Shown piece by piece: positions 35,663 to 43,541 of a stretch of DNA of 64,000 nt; positions within the stretch are counted from its first letter, which is position 1; the number at the start of each line of letters is the position of its first letter. Both the position numbers and the translations under genes were made by a program. Source of the DNA: Bacteroidales bacterium (GTDB taxonomy: Bacteria > Bacteroidota > Bacteroidia > Bacteroidales > UBA932); the NCBI GenBank assembly GCA_024401855.1, contig JAKSKH010000007.1, positions 1 to 64,000 of the forward strand, written 5' to 3'. Below the pieces are notes generated by a model that saw only the letters and a program-made list of their open reading frames with translations, was not told where the DNA came from and did not search any database.

Positions 35663-36463
35663 ACCTGCGGCCTTGCCCTCATCCCATATCGCGTCCATTT
35701 CCGCGAGGGTCATATCCGTCAGTTTCCTGCCTTTTCTTATTGTTTTCTCCTCAAGGTAGGTGAAACGCCTGCGGAATTTTCTGCAGGTACTGCTCAGGGC
35801 CGCCTCGGGGTCTACTCCGTAAAGCCGTGCCGCATTGATCGCGGCGAACAGCAGGTCTCCGAATTCTTCTTCCATGTGGGACGGATCGTTTTCGCTACAG
35901 GCCTCCTTGACTTCTCCGAGCTCCTCATCGACTTTGTCCCATACGTCCTCCTTCTTTTCCCAGTCGAAACCGCATCCGCGTGCTTTCTCCTGCATTGACA
36001 AAGCCTTCAGTATGGCCGGCATGGAATCGGGAATGCCGCTCATGACAGTCCTGTTGCCGTCTTTCTCCCTGGCTTTTACAAGCTCCCATGTATCGGCGAT
36101 CTCCTTGGCGCTGGGGGCGTCCCCGGCCTCAAGCACGGCACCGTCCGGACCGAAAACGTGTGGATGACGGAAAATCATCTTGCCGTAGACCTTGTCTATG
36201 CAGTCCGTTATGTCGAATTTTCCCTGTTCCTGCGCTATTCTTGCATAGAAAACCAGATGGTAAAGCATATCTCCGATTTCCTTGCAGATATCTCCGCTGT
36301 CCTTGCGCAGTACGGCGTCACTGAGTTCATACACTTCCTCTTCAGTCATGGGGCGTATGGATTCCATTGTCTGTTCTGCATTCCACGGGCATCTCTCACG
36401 CAGGGCGTCCATAAGGTCCAGGAGCCTGCCGAACGCTTCGGTTTTCTGTTCTTTGCTGTGCAT
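35657..36463 (-). CDS. mazG: Nucleoside triphosphate pyrophosphohydrolase
   Basis: Hydrolyses NTPs and dNTPs to monophosphates, clearing damaged or excess nucleotides. The 268 residues contain two MazG domains: LRERCPWNAEQTMESIRPMTEEEVYELSDA with EIGDMLYHLVFYARIAQEQ, and VWDKVDEELGEVKEA ... MEEEFGDLLFAAINAARL. Both keep the E-x-x-E and E-x-x-D metal-binding patterns. Converges on the cytidylate-kinase-like gene. Confidence 0.93.
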   Translation of the reverse strand: MHSKEQKTEAFGRLLDLMDALRERCPWNAEQTMESIRPMTEEEVYELSDAVLRKDSGDICKEIGDMLYHLVFYARIAQEQGKFDITDCIDKVYGKMIFRHPHVFGPDGAVLEAGDAPSAKEIADTWELVKAREKDGNRTVMSGIPDSMPAILKALSMQEKARGCGFDWEKKEDVWDKVDEELGEVKEACSENDPSHMEEEFGDLLFAAINAARLYGVDPEAALSSTCRKFRRRFTYLEEKTIRKGRKLTDMTLAEMDAIWDEGKAAGL

Positions 36464-36474
36464 GGTTTTTTCTT

Positions 36475-36482
36475 TAAATTTG
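36475..36482 (+). promoter_or_regulatory. tcdA promoter box
   Basis: TAAATTTG, 23 bases before the tcdA ATG at 36506. It lies between the mazG start and the mazG promoter box, so the two divergent promoters overlap. Confidence 0.5.
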
Positions 36483-36489
36483 CGGACGG

Positions 36490-36497
36490 CAAAATTA
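36490..36497 (-). promoter_or_regulatory. mazG promoter box
   Basis: CAAAATTA (minus strand TAATTTTG), 26 bases before the mazG ATG at 36463. Confidence 0.45.
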
Positions 36498-36505
36498 AGA
36501 AAAGA

Positions 36506-37240
36506 ATGTCAGATATCAATCCCGATGCTCAAATATGGCAGTCCCGCACCGGATTGCTGCTTGGATCCGGCAATATGGAGAAACTGCGTTCGGCGCGTGT
36601 CGCCGTAGTGGGAGTCGGAGGGGTGGGAGGATACGCCGCGGAAATGCTCGCTCGTGCGGGAGTAGGTCACCTTGTGCTGGTTGATTCGGACGACATAAGC
36701 GAAAGCAACATAAACCGTCAGATTCTGGCCCTGCATTCCACGATAGGGCGTCGGAAGGTGGATGTGCTTCGTGAGCGTCTGCTTGACATCAATCCGGACC
36801 TGGAGATCATTTGTATCGATGAATTCCTGTGTGAGGAGAATCTTCCGTTGCTCCTCCCTCTGGATGATGTGGACTGCGTTGTGGATGCAATAGATACTCT
36901 CAGCCCGAAGATAGCCCTTATCCAGCATTGCCTGAAAAACGGGACCGCTTTGGTCAGTTCCATGGGAAGCGGAGCCAAGATGGATGCGACCGCGGTCCGC
37001 ATAGCCGATATTTCCGGAACTCGCCAGTGTCCGCTTGCCCATATGCTTAGGAAGAGGCTGCACAAGTTGGGCATATACGAAGGATTCGATGCTGTTTTCT
37101 CCGCCGAACCTCCCATGAGGGAGTCCTTGGTTCTGGAAGAGGGGCGCAACAAGAAATCGCAGGTTGGAAGCATTTCCTACATTCCCGCCGTCTTCGGATG
37201 TGCCTGTGCCCAGGCCGCCGTTGGGCATATTATCAAATAA
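36506..37240 (+). CDS. tcdA: tRNA threonylcarbamoyladenosine dehydratase
   Basis: ThiF/E1-like enzyme that cyclises t6A37 of tRNA to ct6A in an ATP-dependent step. From ATG 36506, 244 residues: ARVAVVGVGGVGGYAAEMLARAGVGHLVLVDSDDISESNINRQILAL (nucleotide-binding fold and catalytic Arg), DCVVDAIDTLSPK, SSMGSGAKMDAT and VGSISYIPAVFG. The open frame extends upstream to 36158, but that part is mazG antisense and precedes the promoter box. Confidence 0.92.
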   Translation: MSDINPDAQIWQSRTGLLLGSGNMEKLRSARVAVVGVGGVGGYAAEMLARAGVGHLVLVDSDDISESNINRQILALHSTIGRRKVDVLRERLLDINPDLEIICIDEFLCEENLPLLLPLDDVDCVVDAIDTLSPKIALIQHCLKNGTALVSSMGSGAKMDATAVRIADISGTRQCPLAHMLRKRLHKLGIYEGFDAVFSAEPPMRESLVLEEGRNKKSQVGSISYIPAVFGCACAQAAVGHIIK

Positions 37241-37247
37241 GTTTTTG

Positions 37248-37255
37248 TATCTTTG
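37248..37255 (+). promoter_or_regulatory. prfA promoter box and long leader
   Basis: TATCTTTG directly after the tcdA stop. The prfA ATG is about 110 bases further on, the longest leader in the window. The leader holds a three-codon ORF (ATG at 37287, MTQ) and a possible GCCT/AGGC hairpin around 37325-37337. Confidence 0.5.
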
Positions 37256-37364
37256 TTGCGGTTTACAATCCTCGGTTGGGGAATAATGACGCAATAAATA
37301 TCCGGAACAGTTACGAGTATGGGCCTTTCATGAGGCGCCGCTGTTGCATAAAGAAGCTAAAATA

Positions 37365-38456
37365 ATGGCAGAGAACACATTACTAGAAAAAGTGCTTTCC
37401 CTTCAGGGGAAATTCCAGAGCCTTCAGGATCAGCTCGCAAGTCCTGAAGCCATGTCCGACATGAAGAAGTTCGTTCAGCTCAACAAGGATTACAAGGAGC
37501 TTGAACCGATTATCAAGGCCGGTCTTGAATACAAGAAGATGGTGGACGAACTGGCGTCCGCAAAGGATATCCTGCTGAATGAAAAGGACGATGAGCTCAG
37601 GGAGATGGCAAGAATGGAGATAGCGGAAATAGAGCCGAAGATTCCGGAAATGGAACAGAATATAAAGCTTCTCCTCATACCTGCCGATCCGGATGATTCA
37701 AAAAATGCGATGATAGAGATACGCGGTGGTACCGGTGGAGACGAAGCCGCCATTTTTGCCGGAGACCTTTTCCGTATGTATCAGCATTTTGCCGAGAGCA
37801 AGGGCTGGAAACTCGAAGTCTCCGACCAGGCTCCGGGAACTTCCGGAGGTTTCAAGCAGATAGTATTCAAACTGAGTTCCAATACCGACGGTGTTTACGG
37901 TGTCATGAAATATGAGTCCGGAGTGCATCGCGTCCAGAGGGTTCCGCAGACCGAGACCCAGGGCCGTATCCAGACATCCGCCGCATCAGTGGCTGTATTC
38001 CCTGAAGCAGGAGAATTTGATGTCGACCTCAAGTGGGACGATATCAGACTCGATCTTTTCTGTTCGTCCGGACCGGGAGGACAGGGGGTGAACACCACAT
38101 ATTCGGCAGTCCGTCTGACTCACATACCCTCAGGTCTTGTGGTTCAGTGCCAGGAGGAACGCTCCCAGCTGAAGAACAAGGACAGGGCATTCGAGGAGCT
38201 CCGTACACGCCTTTACAATCTTGAGCATCAGAAATATCTTGACGGCATTGCCGCCAAGCGCAAGACTATGGTAAGCACGGGAGACCGGTCCGCCAAGATA
38301 CGTACGTACAATTATCCGCAGGGGCGTGTTACAGACCACCGTATAAACTGGAGCATGTACAACCTCCCAGTATTCATGGATGGAGATATCCAGGAATGCA
38401 TAGACCAGCTGCAGATTGCTGAGAACGCGGAGCGTCTGAAAGAGGCCGGGGAATAG
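37365..38456 (+). CDS. prfA: Peptide chain release factor 1
   Basis: Recognises UAA and UAG and triggers peptide release. From ATG 37365 the protein has 363 residues. The codon-recognition tripeptide is P-Q-T in [18 protein letters not shown], the PxT form typical of RF1 (RF2 has SPF), and the catalytic GGQ loop is [24 protein letters not shown]. An in-frame TTG at 37344 is rejected because [17 protein letters not shown] is the natural N-terminus. Confidence 0.95.
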   Translation: MAENTLLEKVLSLQGKFQSLQDQLASPEAMSDMKKFVQLNKDYKELEPIIKAGLEYKKMVDELASAKDILLNEKDDELREMARMEIAEIEPKIPEMEQNIKLLLIPADPDDSKNAMIEIRGGTGGDEAAIFAGDLFRMYQHFAESKGWKLEVSDQAPGTSGGFKQIVFKLSSNTDGVYGVMKYESGVHRVQRVPQTETQGRIQTSAASVAVFPEAGEFDVDLKWDDIRLDLFCSSGPGGQGVNTTYSAVRLTHIPSGLVVQCQEERSQLKNKDRAFEELRTRLYNLEHQKYLDGIAAKRKTMVSTGDRSAKIRTYNYPQGRVTDHRINWSMYNLPVFMDGDIQECIDQLQIAENAERLKEAGE

Positions 38457-38461
38457 TTTCC

Positions 38462-39331
38462 TTAAAGCAGCATTCTGTCAAGAGACAGTTCCACAAGCTC
38501 CGCGATGCGGGGCTTGTAGTCTGTATCGGCGCTCTTGAGATACCGGTTCGCAATCGCGCAGCAGACTGTACCCGCCTCGTGTCCGAGTCTGGCGGACATT
38601 CCTGCAACGGCTGAACTCTCCATCTCGAAATTTGTTATGCGGTAGCCGCCGAAACGGAACGATTCGAACCTTTCAATCATGTCAGGCATTGCAAGACCCT
38701 GTCGGACCACTCTGCCCTGAGGACCGTAGAAACCCGATGCGGAAATTGTCATACCCCTTACGGTGCAGTCCTTGAACTTGTTTGTGATTTTCTCCCCGGC
38801 TTTTACGAAATATGGAGCAGGCAGGCGTCTGTTCCAATTGGTGTGCTTGACGAACGCTTCTTCAAAATCATTCAGGGTAAATGAATCCCTTCCGGCATAC
38901 CAGTTCATCAGCCCGTCGCATCCTATTGAGATATCCGAAAAGATGTATGACCCCAGGGGAATGTCGGCCTGGATTGCGCCGGTGGTGCCTATCCTGAGAA
39001 TATTCAGGGTTCTGTGATTCTCTTTCACCTCCCTTGTCCTGAAATCCACGTTGGCAAGGGCGTCGAGTTCAGTCATAACAATGTCGATGTTGTCCGTCCC
39101 TATGCCTGTGGAAAGGCAGGTTACGGGAACTCCGCGATAATTTCCGGTAACCCAGCGGAATTCCCTGGATTCGCCTTCAGCCTCTACCGAACCGAAGAAA
39201 TCCCTGACAAGTGAAACCCTGCCCGGGTCTCCTACAAGGATTACGTTGTCTGCAAGCTGTTCCGGTCTTATGTGGATGTGGAACGCCGATCCGTCGCCGT
39301 TGATTATCAGTTCTGATTCGGGAATTCTCAT
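38462..39331 (-). CDS. Nucleoside phosphorylase (uridine phosphorylase-like)
   Basis: A 289-residue phosphorylase that splits nucleosides with phosphate to base and ribose-1-phosphate. Signatures: ADNVILVGDPGRVSLVRDFF (phosphate loop), CLSTGIGTDNIDIVMTELDALA, LRIGTTGAIQADIPLGSYIFS, and FEMESSAVAGMSARLGHEAGTVCCAIANR near the C-terminus. The substrate cannot be fixed from sequence alone. It is the last gene of the LytTR-DUF4293 operon, 12 bases after DUF4293. Confidence 0.88.
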   Translation of the reverse strand: MRIPESELIINGDGSAFHIHIRPEQLADNVILVGDPGRVSLVRDFFGSVEAEGESREFRWVTGNYRGVPVTCLSTGIGTDNIDIVMTELDALANVDFRTREVKENHRTLNILRIGTTGAIQADIPLGSYIFSDISIGCDGLMNWYAGRDSFTLNDFEEAFVKHTNWNRRLPAPYFVKAGEKITNKFKDCTVRGMTISASGFYGPQGRVVRQGLAMPDMIERFESFRFGGYRITNFEMESSAVAGMSARLGHEAGTVCCAIANRYLKSADTDYKPRIAELVELSLDRMLL

Positions 39332-39343
39332 ATCAGTGTCTTT

Positions 39344-39745
39344 TTACCGTTTACGTTTTGCTGCGCGAAGTCTGCTCGCGCTGCGTACTATCAGTTCGTC
39401 AGCCCAGATTCCTCTTGCCGCAAGAATGTCAAGAATTACGGATATCGCCGGGAATATGGCGGTGACATGGAACACGGGGCTGTTGCCTGTAACGAAGAAA
39501 TCCACTGCAAGCCAGGCCTGTAGTGCAATGGTTATGAGAGAAGACAGAATCGCCGTGCGGAACTGGAATATCCTGAATTTCCACGTCGTAAGAGCGATGA
39601 TGTCCAGGAGAGTGATGATTATTAATAGAATCAGGTACGGTGTATAGGCGGTGTAACGTATGTCCCCGGCTTTGAATCCGAAGAAAAGCACTGCGATCAG
39701 AATCGTTGAAATCGCCAGATAAAGTGTTTGAACTCTTTGCCACAT
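39344..39745 (-). CDS. DUF4293 family membrane protein
   Basis: A 133-residue protein with four predicted membrane helices. MWQRVQTLYLAISTILIAVLFF is the characteristic DUF4293 N-terminus, and it ends with a basic tail (RSASRLRAAKRKR). A Bacteroidota family of unknown function. It sits seven bases after the LytTR regulator gene. Confidence 0.8.
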   Translation of the reverse strand: MWQRVQTLYLAISTILIAVLFFGFKAGDIRYTAYTPYLILLIIITLLDIIALTTWKFRIFQFRTAILSSLITIALQAWLAVDFFVTGNSPVFHVTAIFPAISVILDILAARGIWADELIVRSASRLRAAKRKR

Positions 39746-39752
39746 ATTATGT

Positions 39753-40634
39753 CTATCTTGAATTGAAACGGCTCAATACGGCCTGTTCGTATGTCTTGGA
39801 TACAGGGATGGGGCCCACTGATTCGATATCCATGTCCAGAAGGTATCCCTTGTCTTCATTCTTGAGAACCCTGACCTTGCTTATGTTAACTATGTATTTG
39901 CGGTGGCAGCGTACAAGGTCGCTGTCTGCAAAGCTGTCTTCGATGGTCTTGAGCCTGCACCTTAGCATATACTGCTTCATGTTGGAGTTGCCATCGGTGT
40001 ACCACACCTGAATGTAGTTGTCATCGGCTTCTATGAAGTAGAGGTTCTCCTGGTTGATTGAGAATTTAAGCAGTCCGTTGTTGTCGAACAGTGTGATCCT
40101 CCTTTCCTGGTGCGCGGTGATTGGAATGTCAGTGACCACGTTTTCCAGATCGAGCATCCTGATTGTGTTGTCCTTGTCCTGTATGGCGAAATACAGGGCG
40201 CACACGATGTAGGGTGCACCCAGTGAAACGGTGACGTAAATCAGGGCGGTGAAGAAAATGCTCTCGAAATTGGTGTCGTGATCCAGGGTGAGTATTCCGA
40301 ATCCGGCCCCCTCCACCGTGAAAAAGGCGTAAAGAAGGGAAATGATTACGGCCTCGGAAAAATTCCAGATGATGTACTTGAGATAAGTCATCCCGTTGAG
40401 ACGGATCGAATACATTGTCTTCTTGCTCAGAATCACTATTGCGAGTGCGACGAGAAAGAAAGCCATCGTGAAGCCGAACACCTCGTTCCCGTCAAGCTTG
40501 AACCATACGTCATGGGAGAAGGGAATGCGCAGCAGGAGAAATGTCAGGGAAAACAACGTGGTGAATATCACGGTGGTAATCAGCTGATACTTCTCCAGAA
40601 GGTATGATGGAATCCTGTCGTAGAGAGAAAACAT
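39753..40634 (-). CDS. Membrane-bound LytTR DNA-binding regulator
   Basis: A 293-residue one-component regulator: four predicted membrane helices (about 15-160) and a C-terminal LytTR DNA-binding domain (about 190-293; NLYFIEADDNYIQVWYTD ... RCHRKYIVNISKV). No receiver domain and no histidine kinase gene are nearby, so it probably senses through its membrane part. The start at 40634 is used; the longer frame to 41090 is antisense to fabF and lies beyond the promoter box. It leads the operon with DUF4293 and the nucleoside phosphorylase. Confidence 0.85.
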   Translation of the reverse strand: MFSLYDRIPSYLLEKYQLITTVIFTTLFSLTFLLLRIPFSHDVWFKLDGNEVFGFTMAFFLVALAIVILSKKTMYSIRLNGMTYLKYIIWNFSEAVIISLLYAFFTVEGAGFGILTLDHDTNFESIFFTALIYVTVSLGAPYIVCALYFAIQDKDNTIRMLDLENVVTDIPITAHQERRITLFDNNGLLKFSINQENLYFIEADDNYIQVWYTDGNSNMKQYMLRCRLKTIEDSFADSDLVRCHRKYIVNISKVRVLKNEDKGYLLDMDIESVGPIPVSKTYEQAVLSRFNSR

Positions 40635-40652
40635 ATCTCTGTCTTTAATATG

Positions 40653-40660
40653 CAAATATA
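40653..40660 (-). promoter_or_regulatory. Promoter box for the LytTR operon
   Basis: CAAATATA (minus strand TATATTTG), 18 bases before the ATG at 40634 and 12 bases from the divergent fabF box. Confidence 0.5.
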
Positions 40661-40672
40661 ACCAAAAATTAC

Positions 40673-40680
40673 TACCTTTG
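40673..40680 (+). promoter_or_regulatory. fabF promoter box
   Basis: TACCTTTG, five bases before ATG 40686 (eight before the alternative ATG 40689). Confidence 0.55.
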
Positions 40681-40685
40681 CACAT

Positions 40686-41930
40686 ATGATGAAAAGAGTG
40701 GCCATAACAGGGCTGGGAGTCGTAACCTGTGTCGGGAATGACATCGGTACGTTCTGGAAGAACCTCGTGGAAGGCAATTGCGGCATAGACCGTATTTCGG
40801 GCTTTCCTACGGAGGGGCTTCAGTCTTGTGTGGCGGGAGAAATACGTGATTTCAGACCTGAGGATTTCGGAATTGACAAGTCTTTTGCCCGCAAACAGGA
40901 CAAGTGCACTGTGTTTGCAATGGCTGCCGCTTCCCAGGCTGTCGGGCAAAGCGGGATAGTGTCCGGTGAGAACGTTGATCCGTACAGGTTCTTTACTTAT
41001 ATCGGTTCCGGAGTGGGTGGAATAGAAACGACCTGCAGGGAGTATGCCAGGATGCTTGAGCCCGATGGGGCGCGATGGGTTTCGCCCCACTATATCCCTT
41101 CAATGATAGGTAACATGCCGGCAAGCCAGGTTGCCATAAAATACGGGGCCATGGGTTCATGTCTCGATATAGTGACAGCCTGCGCAACATCCACTCATGC
41201 CATAGGAGAAGCTTTCAGGGCCATCAGGCACGGTTATGCCGACGTTGCCCTTGCCGGAGGAACGGAACACGGAACCATTCCTCTGGGAGTGGCGGGATTC
41301 GCGAACTGCAAGGCTCTCTCCAAAAGAACAGATCCGGCATATGCATCTCTTCCGTTCAGTGCAGACCGTGACGGCTTCGTTCTTGCCGACGGCGCTGCGG
41401 TGCTGGTTCTCGAAGAATATGGGCACGCCCTTGCAAGGGGCGCTGAAATATATGCGGAAATGGTAGGGTATGGCAGCACCTGCGATGCATTCCACGCCAC
41501 TGCTCCAAGGCCGGATGCAAGCACACAGGCCAGATGCGTGAGCATGGCTCTGGAAGAGGCGGGGTACGATCCCGGGAAGGACGTGGTGTACATAAATGCC
41601 CATGGAACCGGCACACCTTTGAATGACGTTGCCGAGACAAAGGCCTACAAGATAGCTTTCGGGGAGAATGCCGGCAAGCTGCATATAAGCTCCACCAAGT
41701 CCATGCACGGGCATATGCTCGGCGCCGGAGGGGCGGCGGAGGCTGTGGCTACCGTTCTTGCCTTGCGTGACGGCGTGGTTCCGCCCACCGTACATTTGAC
41801 AGCCCCGGACCCGGAATGCGACCTGGACTATACGCCCAACAAGGCCGTCAAGGCTGAGATCACCCTCGGAATAAGCAATTCATTCGGATTTGGCGGACAC
41901 AATGCCTGCATAGCTTTCAGAAAGGCCTGA
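40686..41930 (+). CDS. fabF: Beta-ketoacyl-ACP synthase II family protein
   Basis: Condenses malonyl-ACP with acyl-ACP in fatty acid elongation. The 414 residues contain the thiolase-fold signatures RVAITGLGVVTCVGN, the active-site Cys in DIVTACATSTHAIGEA, the His residues in INAHGTGTPLND and SMHGHMLGAGGA, and the final ISNSFGFGGHNACIAF. No acpP or other fab gene is adjacent, so it may be a second copy or part of a specialised lipid path; the canonical role is the default. Confidence 0.88.
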   Translation: MMKRVAITGLGVVTCVGNDIGTFWKNLVEGNCGIDRISGFPTEGLQSCVAGEIRDFRPEDFGIDKSFARKQDKCTVFAMAAASQAVGQSGIVSGENVDPYRFFTYIGSGVGGIETTCREYARMLEPDGARWVSPHYIPSMIGNMPASQVAIKYGAMGSCLDIVTACATSTHAIGEAFRAIRHGYADVALAGGTEHGTIPLGVAGFANCKALSKRTDPAYASLPFSADRDGFVLADGAAVLVLEEYGHALARGAEIYAEMVGYGSTCDAFHATAPRPDASTQARCVSMALEEAGYDPGKDVVYINAHGTGTPLNDVAETKAYKIAFGENAGKLHISSTKSMHGHMLGAGGAAEAVATVLALRDGVVPPTVHLTAPDPECDLDYTPNKAVKAEITLGISNSFGFGGHNACIAFRKA

Positions 41931-41935
41931 AATTT

Positions 41936-42892
41936 CTATTCCTGATAGTCGTACAGGTCTTTTGTGCTGCCTCTTGCCCAGTCGGGAATTGGAATTGAAG
42001 GGTCTTCCACCACTGCATCCACGATTCTCCTTTCACCGTTGATTATGTTCGTTTCCATGAATCTGGTGACTTCGGGGTAACTGAAGTCCATGGTTCCCGC
42101 TACTTCGTGGCCGCGTCCCTTGTATCTGTAGGCGTTGTAGTTGAAATTGTGCTTTTCGAAATATTTGACTATTGACTTGGTGCCGCCGAAGAAAAGGTTG
42201 AAAACCTGCATCTTGTCGTAGGCGACAATCTTGTCGGACATTCCCTGGAAGAAGATGGTCGGGCAGGATTCCTTTGCGTAGACCGGACCTCCCTTCCTGT
42301 TGAAAATGGCTCCGGCATAGGAAATGATGCCCGCATAGTTGAAGTCTTCGGGAAGCACGGATGCGCGCTCGGTCGAATTGCATATCTCCCACTCTGCCTG
42401 AAGGGACATTATGGCTCCTGCCGAAGACCCGGCCGCAATCAGGCGGGAACTGTCTATGTTCAGGGAATCCCCGTTCTCGATAAGGTATGAAGTCGCGCTG
42501 AACAAGTCTTCGACAGCCATGTTCACCGCGTTTTCAGCCGTATTTATGAATTCGCCGTTCAAGCCGGTAATCTTGTAACCCTTGAGCCCGAGCCGGTAAT
42601 CTATGGCTATGACATCGTACCCGTCATCGGTCAGCTTCCTGAACCATCTCAGAGCTTTGTCTTCTCTTTTGTGCCCCATCTTGAAACCTCCTCCGAAAGA
42701 ATAGATGACGGCGGCTTTCGCTTTTTCACCGCTTGAGTGGTAGTATATGTCCAGATACAGGTCGCATGTGTCTTTTGTGGCATAAAGACAGGTCTGTGAG
42801 GGCTCTATTATTATTTCCTTCTCCAAGTTATCTTCTGCGTGGGCCTGAAAGAAAAACAATGGCAGAATGAAAAGTGGGATGATTTTCTTCAT
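41936..42892 (-). CDS. Exported alpha/beta hydrolase
   Basis: A 318-residue esterase-like protein with a signal peptide (MKKIIPLFILPLFFFQAHA). Features of the alpha/beta fold: AAVIYSFGGGFKMGHK (oxyanion region, HGGG-like), nucleophile Ser in AAGSSAGAIMS, a probable acid in GMSDKIVAYD and His in GRGHEVAGTM. It resembles the hormone-sensitive-lipase/carboxylesterase group. Substrate unknown. It lies two bases after the Clp N-domain gene and is probably co-transcribed with it. Confidence 0.78.
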   Translation of the reverse strand: MKKIIPLFILPLFFFQAHAEDNLEKEIIIEPSQTCLYATKDTCDLYLDIYYHSSGEKAKAAVIYSFGGGFKMGHKREDKALRWFRKLTDDGYDVIAIDYRLGLKGYKITGLNGEFINTAENAVNMAVEDLFSATSYLIENGDSLNIDSSRLIAAGSSAGAIMSLQAEWEICNSTERASVLPEDFNYAGIISYAGAIFNRKGGPVYAKESCPTIFFQGMSDKIVAYDKMQVFNLFFGGTKSIVKYFEKHNFNYNAYRYKGRGHEVAGTMDFSYPEVTRFMETNIINGERRIVDAVVEDPSIPIPDWARGSTKDLYDYQE

Positions 42893-42894
42893 AA

Positions 42895-43446
42895 TCAGTT
42901 GTAATAATTTTCTTTTGAATTGACAGAACCGAAGATCCTTGTCAGCTGTTCACTGAGGACTGCCGCCGGGTTGTTGAGGTCGCATTTGATTTCAGCATTG
43001 TCGCTTATCGTTTTTCCTCCGAGGGATGATGACAGGATGAGGTTATAGTCCATGCCGTACTCCCTGAGGAATGCGACGCTGACATTCCCTTCGGTCCGGC
43101 TGACCGCCAGCAGCAGATGTATTGCCCCGATTTCTTCCGTGCCAGTCTTCAGAGCCTCGAAAGCACTGATGCTGAGCGCACTCTGAAATCCGCGCGAAGG
43201 CTTTACGCTACCGGCCATGGAATAGGGGACCGGATTCTCGGCAAACAGTGCATCGTCAAGTCTCTCCTTGAGTACGGATGGCTGTATGCCATTTATTTGT
43301 AAACACTTGACAGCGGAGTTCTCTCCATGCCTGAGGATGCCGAGCACCAGATGGTCAATGCCTATTGCATAGGAACCGGTACGCATCGCTTCGTCGCGTG
43401 CGTATTCGATTATGATCATTGATTCTTCTGAAAATTTTAATTTCAT
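42895..43446 (-). CDS. Stand-alone Clp N-domain protein
   Basis: A 183-residue protein made only of the two-repeat Clp N domain found at the front of ClpA/ClpC: KFSEESMIIIEYARDEAMRTGSYAIGIDHLVLGIL (first repeat) and SISAFEALKTGTEEIGAIHLLLAVSRTEGNVSVAFLREYG (second repeat). There are no Walker motifs and no AAA+ module follows. It is divergent from gyrA, the position where, as I recall, related Bacteroidales carry full-length clpC. It may be a reduced adaptor-binding protein. The start at 43446 is chosen because the box lies 20 bases upstream. Confidence 0.8.
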   Translation of the reverse strand: MKLKFSEESMIIIEYARDEAMRTGSYAIGIDHLVLGILRHGENSAVKCLQINGIQPSVLKERLDDALFAENPVPYSMAGSVKPSRGFQSALSISAFEALKTGTEEIGAIHLLLAVSRTEGNVSVAFLREYGMDYNLILSSSLGGKTISDNAEIKCDLNNPAAVLSEQLTRIFGSVNSKENYYN

Positions 43447-43466
43447 GAACTCGGTCTCAATGCACA

Positions 43467-43474
43467 CAAAAATA
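43467..43474 (-). promoter_or_regulatory. Promoter box for the Clp N-domain gene
   Basis: CAAAAATA (minus strand TATTTTTG), 20 bases before the ATG at 43446. Confidence 0.45.
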
Positions 43475-43497
43475 AAAAAAATATCGGATAATTTTAT

Positions 43498-43505
43498 TAT
43501 ATTTG
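43498..43505 (+). promoter_or_regulatory. gyrA promoter box
   Basis: TATATTTG, 36 bases before the gyrA ATG at 43542. Confidence 0.55.
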
Positions 43506-43541
43506 CGTGTTTGTAAATGAGTGTTATTTTAGATAAGCTTT

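Noticed and set aside
36158-36505. N-terminal extension of TcdA opposite mazG.
   Set aside because: Precedes the tcdA promoter and family N-terminus; it is antisense to MazG.
40635-41090. N-terminal extension of the LytTR protein over the fabF gene.
   Set aside because: It is antisense to conserved FabF sequence and lies upstream of the LytTR promoter box.
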